DNA of 64,000 bases from Terriglobia bacterium. Its GTDB lineage: Bacteria > Acidobacteriota > Terriglobia > Terriglobales > Acidobacteriaceae. Shown here piece after piece: positions 32,550 through 41,530 of this stretch. The notes below the pieces were generated by a model. That model was not told the origin of the DNA and ran no database searches. It saw only the letters and a program-made list of their open reading frames with translations. The DNA lies in assembly GCA_020073645.1 (NCBI GenBank), contig JAIQET010000004.1:42656-106655 (forward strand), given 5' to 3'. Numbering within the stretch: position 1 is the first letter of the stretch; each line of letters starts with the position of its first letter. The position numbers and the translations under genes were made by a program.

Positions 32550-34474
32550 TGAGTCCGGAACAAGCCGTGGTTGTTTCCATCCTCATCTGCCTGGCGGGGG
32601 CGGTGCTGACGCTGTTGGTCTCGCGCAGCAAGACAGTAGCTGGCTGGCTCGCGTTCCTGATTACCGCAGCTACGGCAGCCTTGATTTTCTCCGCTGTCGC
32701 CAAGGTGTTGATGGACGGGCCGTCGCCCCACCCGGCCGCGTTCTGGGTCATGCCGAGATTTGGCTTCGCACTGCGCATCTACGTGGATGGCCTGACGGCC
32801 TGGTTCCTGCTGCTCGCCGCCCTCATCGCAGTGCCCGCTTTCTTCTATTCCATTGCCTACATGCGGCACTACGAGCACTACAGTGTGGCGCGCTATTACC
32901 CGTATTTTCTGCTTTTCCTGGCCGCCATGTATGGCCTGCTCAGCACCACCGACATGATGTGGTTCTTCTTCATCTTCTGGCAGTTGATGACGCTGCCCGG
33001 CTACGCGCTCATCCGCTTCGAGAGCCGGAAACCGGAGAACATCCGCGCTGCCAATAAATACCTCATCATGATGCAGATCGCCTGCGCGGCGACCATGGTC
33101 GGCGCTGAGGTGTTGGCTGTGACCGGTGCGGCGGTGCGCGGCACCGTGAACCTGATGTATGACTTCGACACGGTCAGCGCCAACCTGCCCCTGCTCTTGA
33201 GCACCCGGCCCATGGCGACGGCGTTCGCATTTGCGCTGTTTCTCGTGGGTTTCGGAATCAAGATGGGCATGTGGCCCTTTGGTCAGGTATGGCTGCCGGA
33301 CGCGCACCCCGCGGCTCCATCTCCGGTGAGCGCCATGCTCTCCGGCGTGATGATCAAGACCGGGGTGTATGGCGTGATGCGCTATTTCCTCTGGCTCGTC
33401 CCCATCAGCGCGCAAGCAGATTACCCACTGGCCAGGTGGGGGATGATCATCGCCGTGTTGGGCACTATCACCTTGTTTACCGGCACCATGCAGGCACTCA
33501 AGCAGGAGCAGTCGAAGCGTCTGCTGGCCTTCCACAGCATCGGGCAGATCGGCTACATCCTCTTGGGCACCGGTGCGTGCATGGCCTTGCTGCCATCCGC
33601 CAGTCCCGTAACGTCCGCGCTCGCCACCATCGCCCTCTTTGGGGCGCTCTTCCACGTGCTGAATCACGGGCTGTTCAAAGGATTGCTGTTCCTCAACGCT
33701 GGTTCCATGCTTCACGCCACCGGCACCCAGGACTTGAACAAGCTGGGCGGGCTGATGAAGTTCATGCCACTGACCGCCATCACGGCGCTGGTGGCGTCGT
33801 TCTCGATCTCCGGCGTGCCGCTGTTCAACGGCTTCGTGAGCAAGTGGAGCATTTACGTGGCGGCGATTCAGGGGAGCGGATCTGCCCGATATCTGGCAGT
33901 GTGCGCCCTGGTGGCCATCCTGACCAGCGCACTCACGCTGGCCTCTTTCATCAAGTTCTTCGGCGTGAGTTTCCTTTCGCGCACCAGTACGCTGGTGCGC
34001 ACGAAAGCCGAAACCGGACGCCTGGAAGTTCCCTGGATGATGCAACTCCCGCAAGTTGTGCTGGCATTGTTCTGCGTGCTGCTGGGAGTCGTGCCGGCGA
34101 TTGCATTCTCCCTCATGCAACGCGTGTTACAGGCCAGCCGGGGCGGGCTGGGCACCCTGCTGGCGAATGTCGCGCCCATGAAAACCGGGCTCTTGACGGG
34201 CGCAAGCCCACTGAATTCAGCGGCGCTGCTTGTTCCCATCGCGCTCACAGCCGTGTTGGGTTTGATGTTCCTGCTGGCGTACGGCATTTCCAAACTGGGC
34301 CGCGCCCCGCGCCGCGCCGCCGTTCCGTGGCTCTGTGGTTATGTGCGCGAAGCCGATTGCCATCGCTACAGTGCCCACAATTTCTACGGCGAGATTAAGC
34401 GCTACTTCGGCTGGCTGGGTGGTGCGCCGCATCCGCACGCGGGCAAGAAACCCGCGTTGAAAGAGCTGACATGA
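32546..34474 (+). CDS. HyfB/NuoL-like antiporter subunit of the group 4 hydrogenase
   Basis: 642-residue polytopic membrane subunit (about 15 helices). Motifs: FGIKMGMWPFGQVWLPDAHP with the conserved lysine, then APSPVSAMLSGVMIKTGVYG, KQEQSKRLLAFHSIGQIGYI and ALFHVLNHGLFKGLLFLNAG. A C-terminal cytoplasmic tail (WLCGYVREADCHRYSAHNFY) resembles that of HycC/HyfB. It is the only antiporter-type subunit in this cluster, as in formate hydrogenlyase-1 and Coo hydrogenases. The start overlaps the protease stop by ATGA, so translation is coupled. Confidence 0.92.
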   Translation: MMSPEQAVVVSILICLAGAVLTLLVSRSKTVAGWLAFLITAATAALIFSAVAKVLMDGPSPHPAAFWVMPRFGFALRIYVDGLTAWFLLLAALIAVPAFFYSIAYMRHYEHYSVARYYPYFLLFLAAMYGLLSTTDMMWFFFIFWQLMTLPGYALIRFESRKPENIRAANKYLIMMQIACAATMVGAEVLAVTGAAVRGTVNLMYDFDTVSANLPLLLSTRPMATAFAFALFLVGFGIKMGMWPFGQVWLPDAHPAAPSPVSAMLSGVMIKTGVYGVMRYFLWLVPISAQADYPLARWGMIIAVLGTITLFTGTMQALKQEQSKRLLAFHSIGQIGYILLGTGACMALLPSASPVTSALATIALFGALFHVLNHGLFKGLLFLNAGSMLHATGTQDLNKLGGLMKFMPLTAITALVASFSISGVPLFNGFVSKWSIYVAAIQGSGSARYLAVCALVAILTSALTLASFIKFFGVSFLSRTSTLVRTKAETGRLEVPWMMQLPQVVLALFCVLLGVVPAIAFSLMQRVLQASRGGLGTLLANVAPMKTGLLTGASPLNSAALLVPIALTAVLGLMFLLAYGISKLGRAPRRAAVPWLCGYVREADCHRYSAHNFYGEIKRYFGWLGGAPHPHAGKKPALKELT

Positions 34475-36147
34475 TCGCTCGCGAAATGTTCGAGAAGTTT
34501 AAACAGAGGTTTGGTCCTCTGATCGAGCGCGCCGACCTGCCCAGCGATCGCCGCTTGTTCGTCTTCGTGGACCGGTCCGTCGTCAAGTACGTTTGCCAGC
34601 ACATCTTCCGGGAACTCGACGCGCGTTACGTGATCACCATCGGCGCCGACGACCGGCCGTTCTCCGGCAAGTTCCTGGTTGCCCACAACTTCGCCTTCGA
34701 CAAAGACCATCTGCTGTGCAGCGTGCTCACCCAGCTGCCGGCGGATGACCCAAAGATCGACAGCATCACCGACATGGTGCCGGCGGCAAGCTGGGCCGAG
34801 CGGGAGATGCGCGACCTGGTCGGCATCGAACCAGTGGGCCATCGCTACCTTAAGCGCCTGGTGCTACCGGACGGCTGGCCAGAGAACAACCATCCTCTGC
34901 GCAAGGATGTCCCCTGGAACGAGGTTCCCGTCGAATTCGACCCCGACCGCGAATTCCGCTTCGACGAGCCGCCCGAGGGCTGCACCGTGGTTCCCTTTGG
35001 CCCCTTCCACCCCACGCTTGACGAGCCGGCGCATTTCCGCCTCTACGTCGAAGGCGAAATGGTGCGGGGCTGCGAGTACCGCGGTTTCATGGTGCATCGC
35101 GGCATCGAGAAACTGGCCGAGTCGGTGATGAGCTACAACGACATCCCTATGTTGGCCGAGCGTATCTGCGGCATCTGCGGCTGCGTGCACAATGTGGCCT
35201 ACGTGCAGGCGGTGGAGGAAGCCGCCGTGCTCAAACCGCCGCCCCGCGCCGAGTACATCCGCACCATCATGCTAGAACTGGAGCGCCTGCACAGCCACCT
35301 GCTGTGGGTGGGGCTGGCCTGCCACATTGTCGGCTTTGACACGCTTTTCATGCAGAGCTTCCGCATTCGCGAGCCCATCATGTGGATCGCCGAAAAAATC
35401 AGCGGAAACCGCAAGACCTATGCCCTGTGCGTGATTGGCGGAGTGCGCTGGAACATCACCCCGGAAGTGAAAATCGAATTGCGCCAGACCCTCGACAAGC
35501 TCGAAACCGAGTGGCGTGCGGTGGTGTCCGCGGTGAGCAAGGACCGGAACATTCAGAAGCGTACCTGGGGTGTGGGCGTGGCCGATAAGGACCTGGTGAA
35601 GGAATCCGGGCTCATCGGTCCGGTGGCGCGCGCGGCTGGCGTGGACATTGATTGCCGCCGCGATCATCCCTACGCGGCCTATGACCGCGTGGAGTTCGAC
35701 GTGATCACCGAGCAAGGCGGCGATGTATGGTCGCGCCTGCTGGTTCGCATGAAAGAAGTCTTCGAGTCGATCCGGATCATCCGCCAGTGCCTCGACAAGA
35801 TGGAAGTGGGGCCGCTGCAGTTGGAGATCAAAGACGAACTGCCGATCGGGCGAATGGGTCTGTCTTCGGTCGAAGCTCCGCGCGGCGAGAGCCATCACTT
35901 CGTCATCACCGGCGAAAACAATCGTCCGCGGCGCTGGCGGGTGCGCGCGCCGACGTACCAGAATTTGCAGGCCGTGCCTAGGATGATCAAAGACCAGCAG
36001 ATCGCCGACATGACCATTTCCCTGGGCAGTATTGATCCGTGTTTCTCCTGCACCGACCGGCTGGAGACGATTGACCTGCGCTCCGGCGTAACCAAAGTGT
36101 GGTCGCAAGAGGAATTGCTGAAGCTGACGCGGGCGAAAAAGGTATGA
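34471..36147 (+). CDS. Group 4 [NiFe]-hydrogenase large subunit (NuoC-NuoD fusion, HycE/HyfG-like)
   Basis: Catalytic subunit (558 aa). The N-terminal NuoC-like domain (residues about 1-165) contains AASWAEREMRDLVGIEPVGH. The catalytic domain has both nickel motifs intact: RICGIC (Cys233, Cys236) and DPCFSC (Cys524, Cys527). After CTDR530 there is a 28-residue tail, the segment normally removed by the maturation protease, which is encoded two genes upstream. The pattern matches HycE/HyfG and supports H2 formation or oxidation at the cytoplasmic face of the membrane. Overlaps of four bases on both sides link it to the antiporter and NuoH-like genes. Confidence 0.95.
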   Translation: MIAREMFEKFKQRFGPLIERADLPSDRRLFVFVDRSVVKYVCQHIFRELDARYVITIGADDRPFSGKFLVAHNFAFDKDHLLCSVLTQLPADDPKIDSITDMVPAASWAEREMRDLVGIEPVGHRYLKRLVLPDGWPENNHPLRKDVPWNEVPVEFDPDREFRFDEPPEGCTVVPFGPFHPTLDEPAHFRLYVEGEMVRGCEYRGFMVHRGIEKLAESVMSYNDIPMLAERICGICGCVHNVAYVQAVEEAAVLKPPPRAEYIRTIMLELERLHSHLLWVGLACHIVGFDTLFMQSFRIREPIMWIAEKISGNRKTYALCVIGGVRWNITPEVKIELRQTLDKLETEWRAVVSAVSKDRNIQKRTWGVGVADKDLVKESGLIGPVARAAGVDIDCRRDHPYAAYDRVEFDVITEQGGDVWSRLLVRMKEVFESIRIIRQCLDKMEVGPLQLEIKDELPIGRMGLSSVEAPRGESHHFVITGENNRPRRWRVRAPTYQNLQAVPRMIKDQQIADMTISLGSIDPCFSCTDRLETIDLRSGVTKVWSQEELLKLTRAKKV

Positions 36148-37076
36148 ATATGGACCGCAGCATGATTTGGATGACCGTCGCCGGAGTGCTGAACGTAGGC
36201 CTCGTCCTGCTGGTGGCGCCGTTCTTCCAGGGCGTGCTGCGCAAGGTCACGGCGCGCATTCAATCCCGCCAGGGCCCGCCAATTCCGCAGCCTTATTTCG
36301 ATCTGCTGAAGCTGCTGGGCAAGGAAGACATTGAATCGGGCGAGTCGCCGGTTATGCAGCGCTTCGCGGTGTACCTGTCGCTGGCCACCGTTCTCACGGT
36401 GGCGTGTCTGCTGCCCATGGGCTTCCCCGCCCCAATGAACGGTGCAGGTGATGTGATCCTGCTGATTTACCTGCTGACTTTGTGCGGCATCTGCACGCTG
36501 CTGGCGGGATTGGCGGCGGGATCCACGTACTCGCTGGTCGGTATCAGTCGCGAAATGATGAGCATGATCACGCTGGAGCCCCAGTTCGCGATCGCCATCA
36601 TCGTCGGCGCCCTCCACACCCATTCCTTCCGTTTGGACACGGTGCTGAACGGCTCGGTCTACGCCGTCGATGGCTTCCCATTTTCTGGGCTGATCATGCT
36701 GGTGGTGATCCTGATGTCGTTCCAGGCGTTCGTGCAGCGCGTTCCGTTCGACATCTCAGAGGCGGAGACCGAACTCATGGAGGGCCCGCTCATGGAGTAC
36801 TCCGGGCCGAAGCTGGCGCTGTTCAAGTACGCGCACATGGCAAAGCTGGTCATCTACAGCACGCTGTTCGTTGCCCTCTTTGTGCCGTGGGGTTCGGAGT
36901 TTGCGTTTCCGCTGGGCTGGCTGCTGTTCTGGGCCAAGGTCTTTGTGCTGGTGCTGCTGGTCACGTTGGTGGCGGCAACGCACGCGCGTTACCGCATCGA
37001 TCAGGCCATCCGCTACTTTGCGGGCCTGGTAGCGGTGGCGCTGGTGGCGCTGGTTTTGGCGAGCTATGGACACTGA
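36144..37076 (+). CDS. NuoH/HyfC-like membrane subunit of the group 4 hydrogenase
   Basis: 310-residue membrane subunit with eight helices. VTARIQSRQGPPIPQPYFDL and LLKLLGKEDIESGESPV are the NuoH/HycD cytoplasmic-loop signatures. QRVPFDISEAETELMEGPLM corresponds to the acidic loop near the quinone-like cavity of complex I. The ATG at 36144 overlaps the large-subunit stop as ATGA; a second ATG at 36150 is in frame. The 126-base gap after it, with two hairpins, is the only real gap in the operon. Confidence 0.93.
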   Translation: MNMDRSMIWMTVAGVLNVGLVLLVAPFFQGVLRKVTARIQSRQGPPIPQPYFDLLKLLGKEDIESGESPVMQRFAVYLSLATVLTVACLLPMGFPAPMNGAGDVILLIYLLTLCGICTLLAGLAAGSTYSLVGISREMMSMITLEPQFAIAIIVGALHTHSFRLDTVLNGSVYAVDGFPFSGLIMLVVILMSFQAFVQRVPFDISEAETELMEGPLMEYSGPKLALFKYAHMAKLVIYSTLFVALFVPWGSEFAFPLGWLLFWAKVFVLVLLVTLVAATHARYRIDQAIRYFAGLVAVALVALVLASYGH

Positions 37077-37089
37077 ACACGGTTACGTA

Positions 37090-37131
37090 GGGGCGGACGC
37101 CCTCGTCCGCCCAGCCGGGCTTGAGCCCGGC
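37090..37131 (+). repeat. Double hairpin element inside the hydrogenase operon
   Basis: Two perfect GC-rich stem-loops follow each other: GGGCGGACG (37091-37099) with CGTCCGCCC (37104-37112), and GCCGGGCT (37114-37121) with AGCCCGGC (37124-37131). No T-run follows. It sits in the 126-base gap between the NuoH-like and ferredoxin genes, so it could slow or process the mRNA. It resembles a dispersed palindromic repeat, but no second copy was noticed in this window. Confidence 0.7.
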
Positions 37132-37202
37132 ACAATGGGCGAGATGCGCTCGCCTGCCCAGACGAGGACATCTGGGCCTGCGTGGTTTGCGGAGACGCAC
37201 GC

Positions 37203-37727
37203 ATGTCGCTCTTGAGCAAACTCGAAGAAACGCTGGTCTGCCTGAAGGCGGGGAAGGTGACGCTGCCATATCCCGCGCAGGCCCAGCCCCTGCCCGAAAA
37301 GTTCCGTGGGCGGCCGATCTTCGACGCCACCAAGTGCATTGGCTGCGCCGGATGCGCCAACAATTGCCCGGCGCGGGAAATCCTGGTGTTCGATGTCTGC
37401 CAGGAAGTCCGCATCCTGCAATATCTCGGACGCCGCTGCACTTACTGCGGACGCTGCGCCGATGTCTGCCCCGAGAAAGCCATCACCATGAGCCAGGAGT
37501 TTGAGAACGGCACCAACGCCATTGGCGACCTCGGGCAGCGGCTGGAACTTTTCATGAGCACCTGCCAGCGCTGCGGACGCTGCTTCAAAGGGCCGTCGGT
37601 GCTGGAAGATCTAAAGATGAAAGGCTATCGCTCCGACGATTTGCAGAACGAGCGCTGGATCTTCCGTTCGCGGGCTTTTCTGGAAGAAGAGAAGACGGTG
37701 GACGATATCCAGATCGAACTGGACTGA
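37203..37727 (+). CDS. HyfH/NuoI-like ferredoxin subunit of the group 4 hydrogenase
   Basis: 174-residue polyferredoxin. Two complete [4Fe-4S] motifs are present: Cys45, 48, 51, 55 (CIGCAGCANNCP) and Cys79, 82, 85, 89 (CTYCGRCADVCP). A third partial set (CQRCGRCF, near residues 121-128) is also visible. It would pass electrons from the soluble input module to the small subunit. The ATG at 37203 has GGAGACGCACGC upstream; the GTG/ATG codons further upstream are less likely. Confidence 0.92.
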   Translation: MSLLSKLEETLVCLKAGKVTLPYPAQAQPLPEKFRGRPIFDATKCIGCAGCANNCPAREILVFDVCQEVRILQYLGRRCTYCGRCADVCPEKAITMSQEFENGTNAIGDLGQRLELFMSTCQRCGRCFKGPSVLEDLKMKGYRSDDLQNERWIFRSRAFLEEEKTVDDIQIELD

Positions 37728-37731
37728 GCTT

Positions 37732-38268
37732 ATGCTGAAGAACCTCTGCCAGAAAATGTTCGGCCGGTCGTTGTGGGTCTACCACGCCAACAGCGGAGGC
37801 TGCAACGGCTGCGACATCGAGGTGCTCAACGTGCTCACGCCCTACTACGACGTCGAGCGCTTCGGCATCAAGTTGGTCGGCTCGCCCCGCCACGCCGACG
37901 TAATGCTCTGCCAGGGCCCGGCCATGCGTGCGACGGCCCAGGCGCTCAAGCGCGCCTACGAGGCCATGCCCGCGCCTAAGCTGGTATTCGCCATCGGCTC
38001 CTGCGCCTGCGGCGGCGGTGTCTGGTTTGACAGTTACTCGGTCCTCGGTCCGGTGGAGAAAGTCATTCCGGTGAACTACTACATCCCCGGCTGCCCGCCG
38101 CGGCCGGAGGCCATCATCTACGGCGTGGCGGTGGCGCTTGGCCTGGTGGATAAGAAGACCGCGCCGGTTGAGTTCAAGCAACTGAAGCTGCCCATCCCGC
38201 GCTACCACCCCGGCGAACTGCATGGCGATGGCGACCTGGTGGTGTACGAGAAGCTGGAGAAGGTCTGA
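37732..38268 (+). CDS. HyfI/NuoB-like small subunit of the group 4 hydrogenase
   Basis: 178-residue subunit carrying the proximal [4Fe-4S] cluster next to the Ni-Fe site. NSGGCNGCDIEVLN (Cys24, Cys27), GSCACGGGVW and YIPGCPPRPEAI supply the ligands. It starts five bases after the ferredoxin gene and ends the operon. The next gene is convergent, with only six bases between the two stops, and no clear terminator is seen. Confidence 0.94.
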   Translation: MLKNLCQKMFGRSLWVYHANSGGCNGCDIEVLNVLTPYYDVERFGIKLVGSPRHADVMLCQGPAMRATAQALKRAYEAMPAPKLVFAIGSCACGGGVWFDSYSVLGPVEKVIPVNYYIPGCPPRPEAIIYGVAVALGLVDKKTAPVEFKQLKLPIPRYHPGELHGDGDLVVYEKLEKV

Positions 38269-38274
38269 AGCGGT

Positions 38275-39648
38275 CTAGTGGCCTGCTCCTAAGGCCTCTC
38301 GGTTCTGCGGCGTCCCCATCAACTTCATGTTCTCCGCCTTCCACTGCATCGCATCGTGAATGCGTCTGTGCCCGCTGGGATGGTCGTAAAAAATCCACTC
38401 CTCCACCGGCCCCGGACTCATCTTGCGATATTCGCCCAGGTGGATCGCCGCCTGCGCGAAACCGTCCGGTTGCCGGCTGGCATTGATCCCGTACATATCG
38501 GCCTCGTGTTCCTGGGTCCGAACAATCGTGTTGAGGACTGGGGTCAGAACAAAGAAGTAGATCGAAGCCAGCAAGACCACCAGGGGAAGCACCGCCGTGT
38601 CCCCGATGCCGCGAATCTGCCACTTTTCTCCCCATTGTTGCAGCGACCAGTCGAGCCCCCAGGCCAGCAAGGCGAAGCCCACCACGATCACGATTCCAAA
38701 GTATATGGTTCCGCTGTAAACGTGGTCGAGCACGTAGTGCCCCATCTCGTGGCCCATCACCGCCTGAATCTCTTCGGGCGAACCCCGCCGCAGCAGGTTG
38801 TCATTCAGGGTGATCCGCATGGTGTTTCCCATGCCGCTGACGTTGGCGCTCATGCGGGTACTCTGCTTGGACGCATCAATCTGGTAGACATCCCTCGCCA
38901 CGATTCCGTTCGCTCGCGCCATGCTCAAGATGGGCTGCGTGACCTTGGGATCATTCAGGGGCGTGATCTTGTTGAAGATCGGAAAAATGTATACGGGGGC
39001 GATGAGGCCCACGAAGGCATTAAACGCCACCGCGACGATTGCACCCCAAATCCACCAGGTGCGCGGAAGTTTGCGAACGATACCGAAGAGAATAACCGTA
39101 ATAATACCGCCCAGCACCAGTCCCACCAGCAGGCTCTTGAACTGGTCGTTGAGCCAGGGGCCGAACGTCTGCGTGGCCAGCCCGTACTTGTGCTCGCGCG
39201 AGTAGCCTTCGTAGACCGTCATGGGGAAAACCAGGATGGTGGTGAGCACGAGGTACTCAGCAAGATAGATGAAGGTCTGAATCGGCTTGAAGCGCGTGAT
39301 GCGCTCCGCCAGATTGCGCATGGCAGCTGACCATCGTAGGTTCAGCAGCAGGAGAGAAACCACGACGCCGATCAGAAAATCCCAGAGAATCAGCCAGTAT
39401 CCGCCTTCGAAGTAGGCGTCCGATTTCGCACGCTTTTCGGCCGGAATCTGGGCGAGATACGCATTGGTGGCCGCATCCACATTGAAATTCGGGCCGGCTT
39501 GGGCCTCGGGGGGAACGGTGAGCACGGACGGCATGGCCGTGTTCGGCAAAGCGCCCGGCCCAGGCTGCGCCTGCGCGATTGCCAGGCCGCAACCTGCACA
39601 CAGAATCACCGCCAGCAAACTGCAGAACTGCCAGGAGCGAAGACTCAT
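38275..39648 (-). CDS. M48-family (Ste24p/CAAX-type) zinc metalloprotease
   Basis: 457-residue membrane protease. A signal or anchor segment (residues 5-26) precedes several helices. The zinc motif HEMGH is at residues 300-304 (QAVMGHEMGHYVLDH), and the third ligand lies in RTQEHEADMYGINASR. The C-terminal YDHPSGHRRIHDAMQW is typical of Ste24-like proteases. The ATG at 39648 has AAAGGA upstream. Bacterial relatives take part in membrane or outer-membrane protein quality control; the target here is unknown. Confidence 0.92.
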   Translation of the reverse strand: MSLRSWQFCSLLAVILCAGCGLAIAQAQPGPGALPNTAMPSVLTVPPEAQAGPNFNVDAATNAYLAQIPAEKRAKSDAYFEGGYWLILWDFLIGVVVSLLLLNLRWSAAMRNLAERITRFKPIQTFIYLAEYLVLTTILVFPMTVYEGYSREHKYGLATQTFGPWLNDQFKSLLVGLVLGGIITVILFGIVRKLPRTWWIWGAIVAVAFNAFVGLIAPVYIFPIFNKITPLNDPKVTQPILSMARANGIVARDVYQIDASKQSTRMSANVSGMGNTMRITLNDNLLRRGSPEEIQAVMGHEMGHYVLDHVYSGTIYFGIVIVVGFALLAWGLDWSLQQWGEKWQIRGIGDTAVLPLVVLLASIYFFVLTPVLNTIVRTQEHEADMYGINASRQPDGFAQAAIHLGEYRKMSPGPVEEWIFYDHPSGHRRIHDAMQWKAENMKLMGTPQNREALGAGH

Positions 39649-39727
39649 CGAGAGTCCTTTCTTAAGGCGCGGATTTCGCATGGCAGTATATACGCGCGAG
39701 TGGGGCAAAAGGTTGCAAGGATGCGGC

Positions 39728-40963
39728 TCAGCCCGATTTGGCCTGAGCTTCGGCCAGGCGCCGGGAGAGAAAGCGCCGCTCCGCTTCGTTGCCCGCGAGG
39801 GCGAGAGCGCGCTCATAAGCTGCTGCCGCCTCCCTCCATTGGCCGAGCCTCCGCAGAAGATCGCCCCGCGCCGCCGGCAGCAGATAATAGCCGCGAAGCT
39901 CAGCCTTGTGTTCCAGGGTGTCGAGCAGAAGAAGTCCCTCTCCCGGGCCCTCGGCCATGGCCACGGCCACGGCGCGATTCAGCTCTACGACCGGCGATGG
40001 TTGTACTCGAAGCAGTGTGTCGTAAAGAAATGCAATCTGCCGCCAGTCTGTATCCTCCGGCCGCGCAGCCTGTGCGTGGACCGCCGCAATCGCTGCCTGT
40101 AGCGCGTAAGGCCCGGCATGTCCGTCCCGCAATGCCGACTCAACTAAGGCCAGCCCCTCACGAATTTGCTCTCGATGCCATCGGCCTCGATCCTGTTCCT
40201 CCAGCAGAACAATGTCTCCATTTCCTCCCATGCGCGCATCACGCCGCGAGTCGTGCAGCAGCATCAGCGCCAGCAGCGCCCGCGCTTCCGTTTCCCCGGG
40301 CATGAGTTCGCACACCATCCGGCCCAAACGGATGGCCTCTGCACACAGCTCGCGCCGCACCGGAACATCTCCGAAACTGGCGTTATAGCCTTCGTTGAAT
40401 ACCAGGTACACGACCAGCATGACGGCTCCAAGCCGCTTCGCCAGTTCTTCCTGCGGAGGAACACGGTAGGGAATGTGCGCGTCCCGGATTTTCTGCTTGG
40501 CCCGCACTAGGCGCTGGGCCACGGTCGGCACCGGAACCAGGAAGGCGCGGGCGATTTCCTCGGTCGCAAGCCCGCCCAGCGTGCGCAGCGTGAGCGCGAC
40601 TTGCGCCTCCAGCACCAGCGCCGGATGGCAACAGGTGAAAATCAGTCGCAACCGGTCATCACTCAGCATGGTGTCTTCCGGTTCAGCGGCCAGTTGCTCC
40701 TCCATCGCGGCGAGCCGCTGCAACTCTTCCCGCTTGGCCTCAAAGCGGCTTCGCCGCCGCAGCCAATCCACAGCCTTGTGCCGGGCCGTGGAAACCAGCC
40801 ACGCCCGGGGGTTTTCGGGCATGCCCTGCTTGGGCCACTGTTCCAGCGCCACTGCAAACGCCTCCTGCATCACCTCCTCGGCCAGGTCGAAGCTGCCGAG
40901 GAGGCGAATCAGGGTGGCGAGAATCCGCCCCGACTCCTCGCGATAGATCTGTTCCAGGTTCAT
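39728..40963 (-). CDS. ECF sigma factor with C-terminal helical-repeat domain (ECF42-like, DUF6596)
   Basis: 411-residue sigma-70-family protein, about twice the length of a simple ECF factor. Region 2 (LIRLLGSFDLAEEVMQEAFA, then RAWLVSTARHKAVDWLRRRS) and region 4 (LTLRTLGGLATEEIARAFLV and PTVAQRLVRAKQKIRDA) fill the first 180 residues. The remainder is the DUF6596/TPR-like extension with VYLVFNEGYNASFG and VVELNRAVAVAMAEGPGEGL, diagnostic of the ECF42 group. The ATG at 40963 has GAGGGTAGCG upstream; an in-frame ATG at 41023 overlaps the DGPF gene. ECF42 factors are typically encoded beside DGPF proteins, as here, and lack a classical anti-sigma factor. Confidence 0.92.
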   Translation of the reverse strand: MNLEQIYREESGRILATLIRLLGSFDLAEEVMQEAFAVALEQWPKQGMPENPRAWLVSTARHKAVDWLRRRSRFEAKREELQRLAAMEEQLAAEPEDTMLSDDRLRLIFTCCHPALVLEAQVALTLRTLGGLATEEIARAFLVPVPTVAQRLVRAKQKIRDAHIPYRVPPQEELAKRLGAVMLVVYLVFNEGYNASFGDVPVRRELCAEAIRLGRMVCELMPGETEARALLALMLLHDSRRDARMGGNGDIVLLEEQDRGRWHREQIREGLALVESALRDGHAGPYALQAAIAAVHAQAARPEDTDWRQIAFLYDTLLRVQPSPVVELNRAVAVAMAEGPGEGLLLLDTLEHKAELRGYYLLPAARGDLLRRLGQWREAAAAYERALALAGNEAERRFLSRRLAEAQAKSG

Positions 40964-41006
40964 CGCGCTACCCTCACAGAGGGTAGCTGGCTGGACGCCT
41001 TCCACG

Positions 41007-41366
41007 CTAGCTGGGCATGTCATGTGGAATGATAGGCCTCACCTCAATCGCCCCCCAGCGCACCGACGGAATCCGCGCCGCCAGAGCGACCGCTTCGTCC
41101 AGATCCTTGGCTTCCACCAGGTAGTATCCACCCAGTTGTTCCTTGGTCTCGGCGAACGGGCCGTCGGTGACCATGCGCTTCTTGTCCCGCACCCGCACAG
41201 TCGTCGCCCTCGATGTGGGATGTAACTCGTTTCCTCCCCTGAGATGCCCGCTCTGCGCGATGCTCTTGGTGAAATCCATGTATTCTTGCATCACTTGCCC
41301 CTGTTCCTTCTCACTCAGTGTTCCCCAATAGGCTTCATTCCCGTAGATCAGCAGTAGATATTGCAT
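41007..41366 (-). CDS. YCII-related DGPF-domain protein
   Basis: 119-residue protein of the DGPF/YCII family. The diagnostic motif TDGPFAETKEQLGGYYLVEA lies at residues 67-86, after the N-terminal MQYLLLIYGNE. The ferredoxin-like fold is typical; biochemical function is unknown. It is upstream of and close to the ECF42-like sigma gene, on the same strand, so the pair forms an operon, matching the conserved genomic context of that sigma group. Confidence 0.92.
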   Translation of the reverse strand: MQYLLLIYGNEAYWGTLSEKEQGQVMQEYMDFTKSIAQSGHLRGGNELHPTSRATTVRVRDKKRMVTDGPFAETKEQLGGYYLVEAKDLDEAVALAARIPSVRWGAIEVRPIIPHDMPS

Positions 41367-41530
41367 GCTCTGGGCCTCCCTTGCCCATTCTGCCAGTTAG
41401 TCGAGCGAAACCACCATAATCGACAGATCGAAGGGAAATATTTTCTAAAAACCGAGGTCGCCCTGTGACAGGCGTACCGTGTTTTCATTTTTCGCAGGGT
41501 CCCGGATTGTGTAAAACATACAGATAACAA

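Noticed and set aside
32195..34120. 641-codon antisense frame over the HyfB-like gene of the hydrogenase operon
   Set aside because: The sense frame has clear antiporter-subunit motifs and overlapping start/stop signals with its neighbours; the antisense is a GC-bias shadow.
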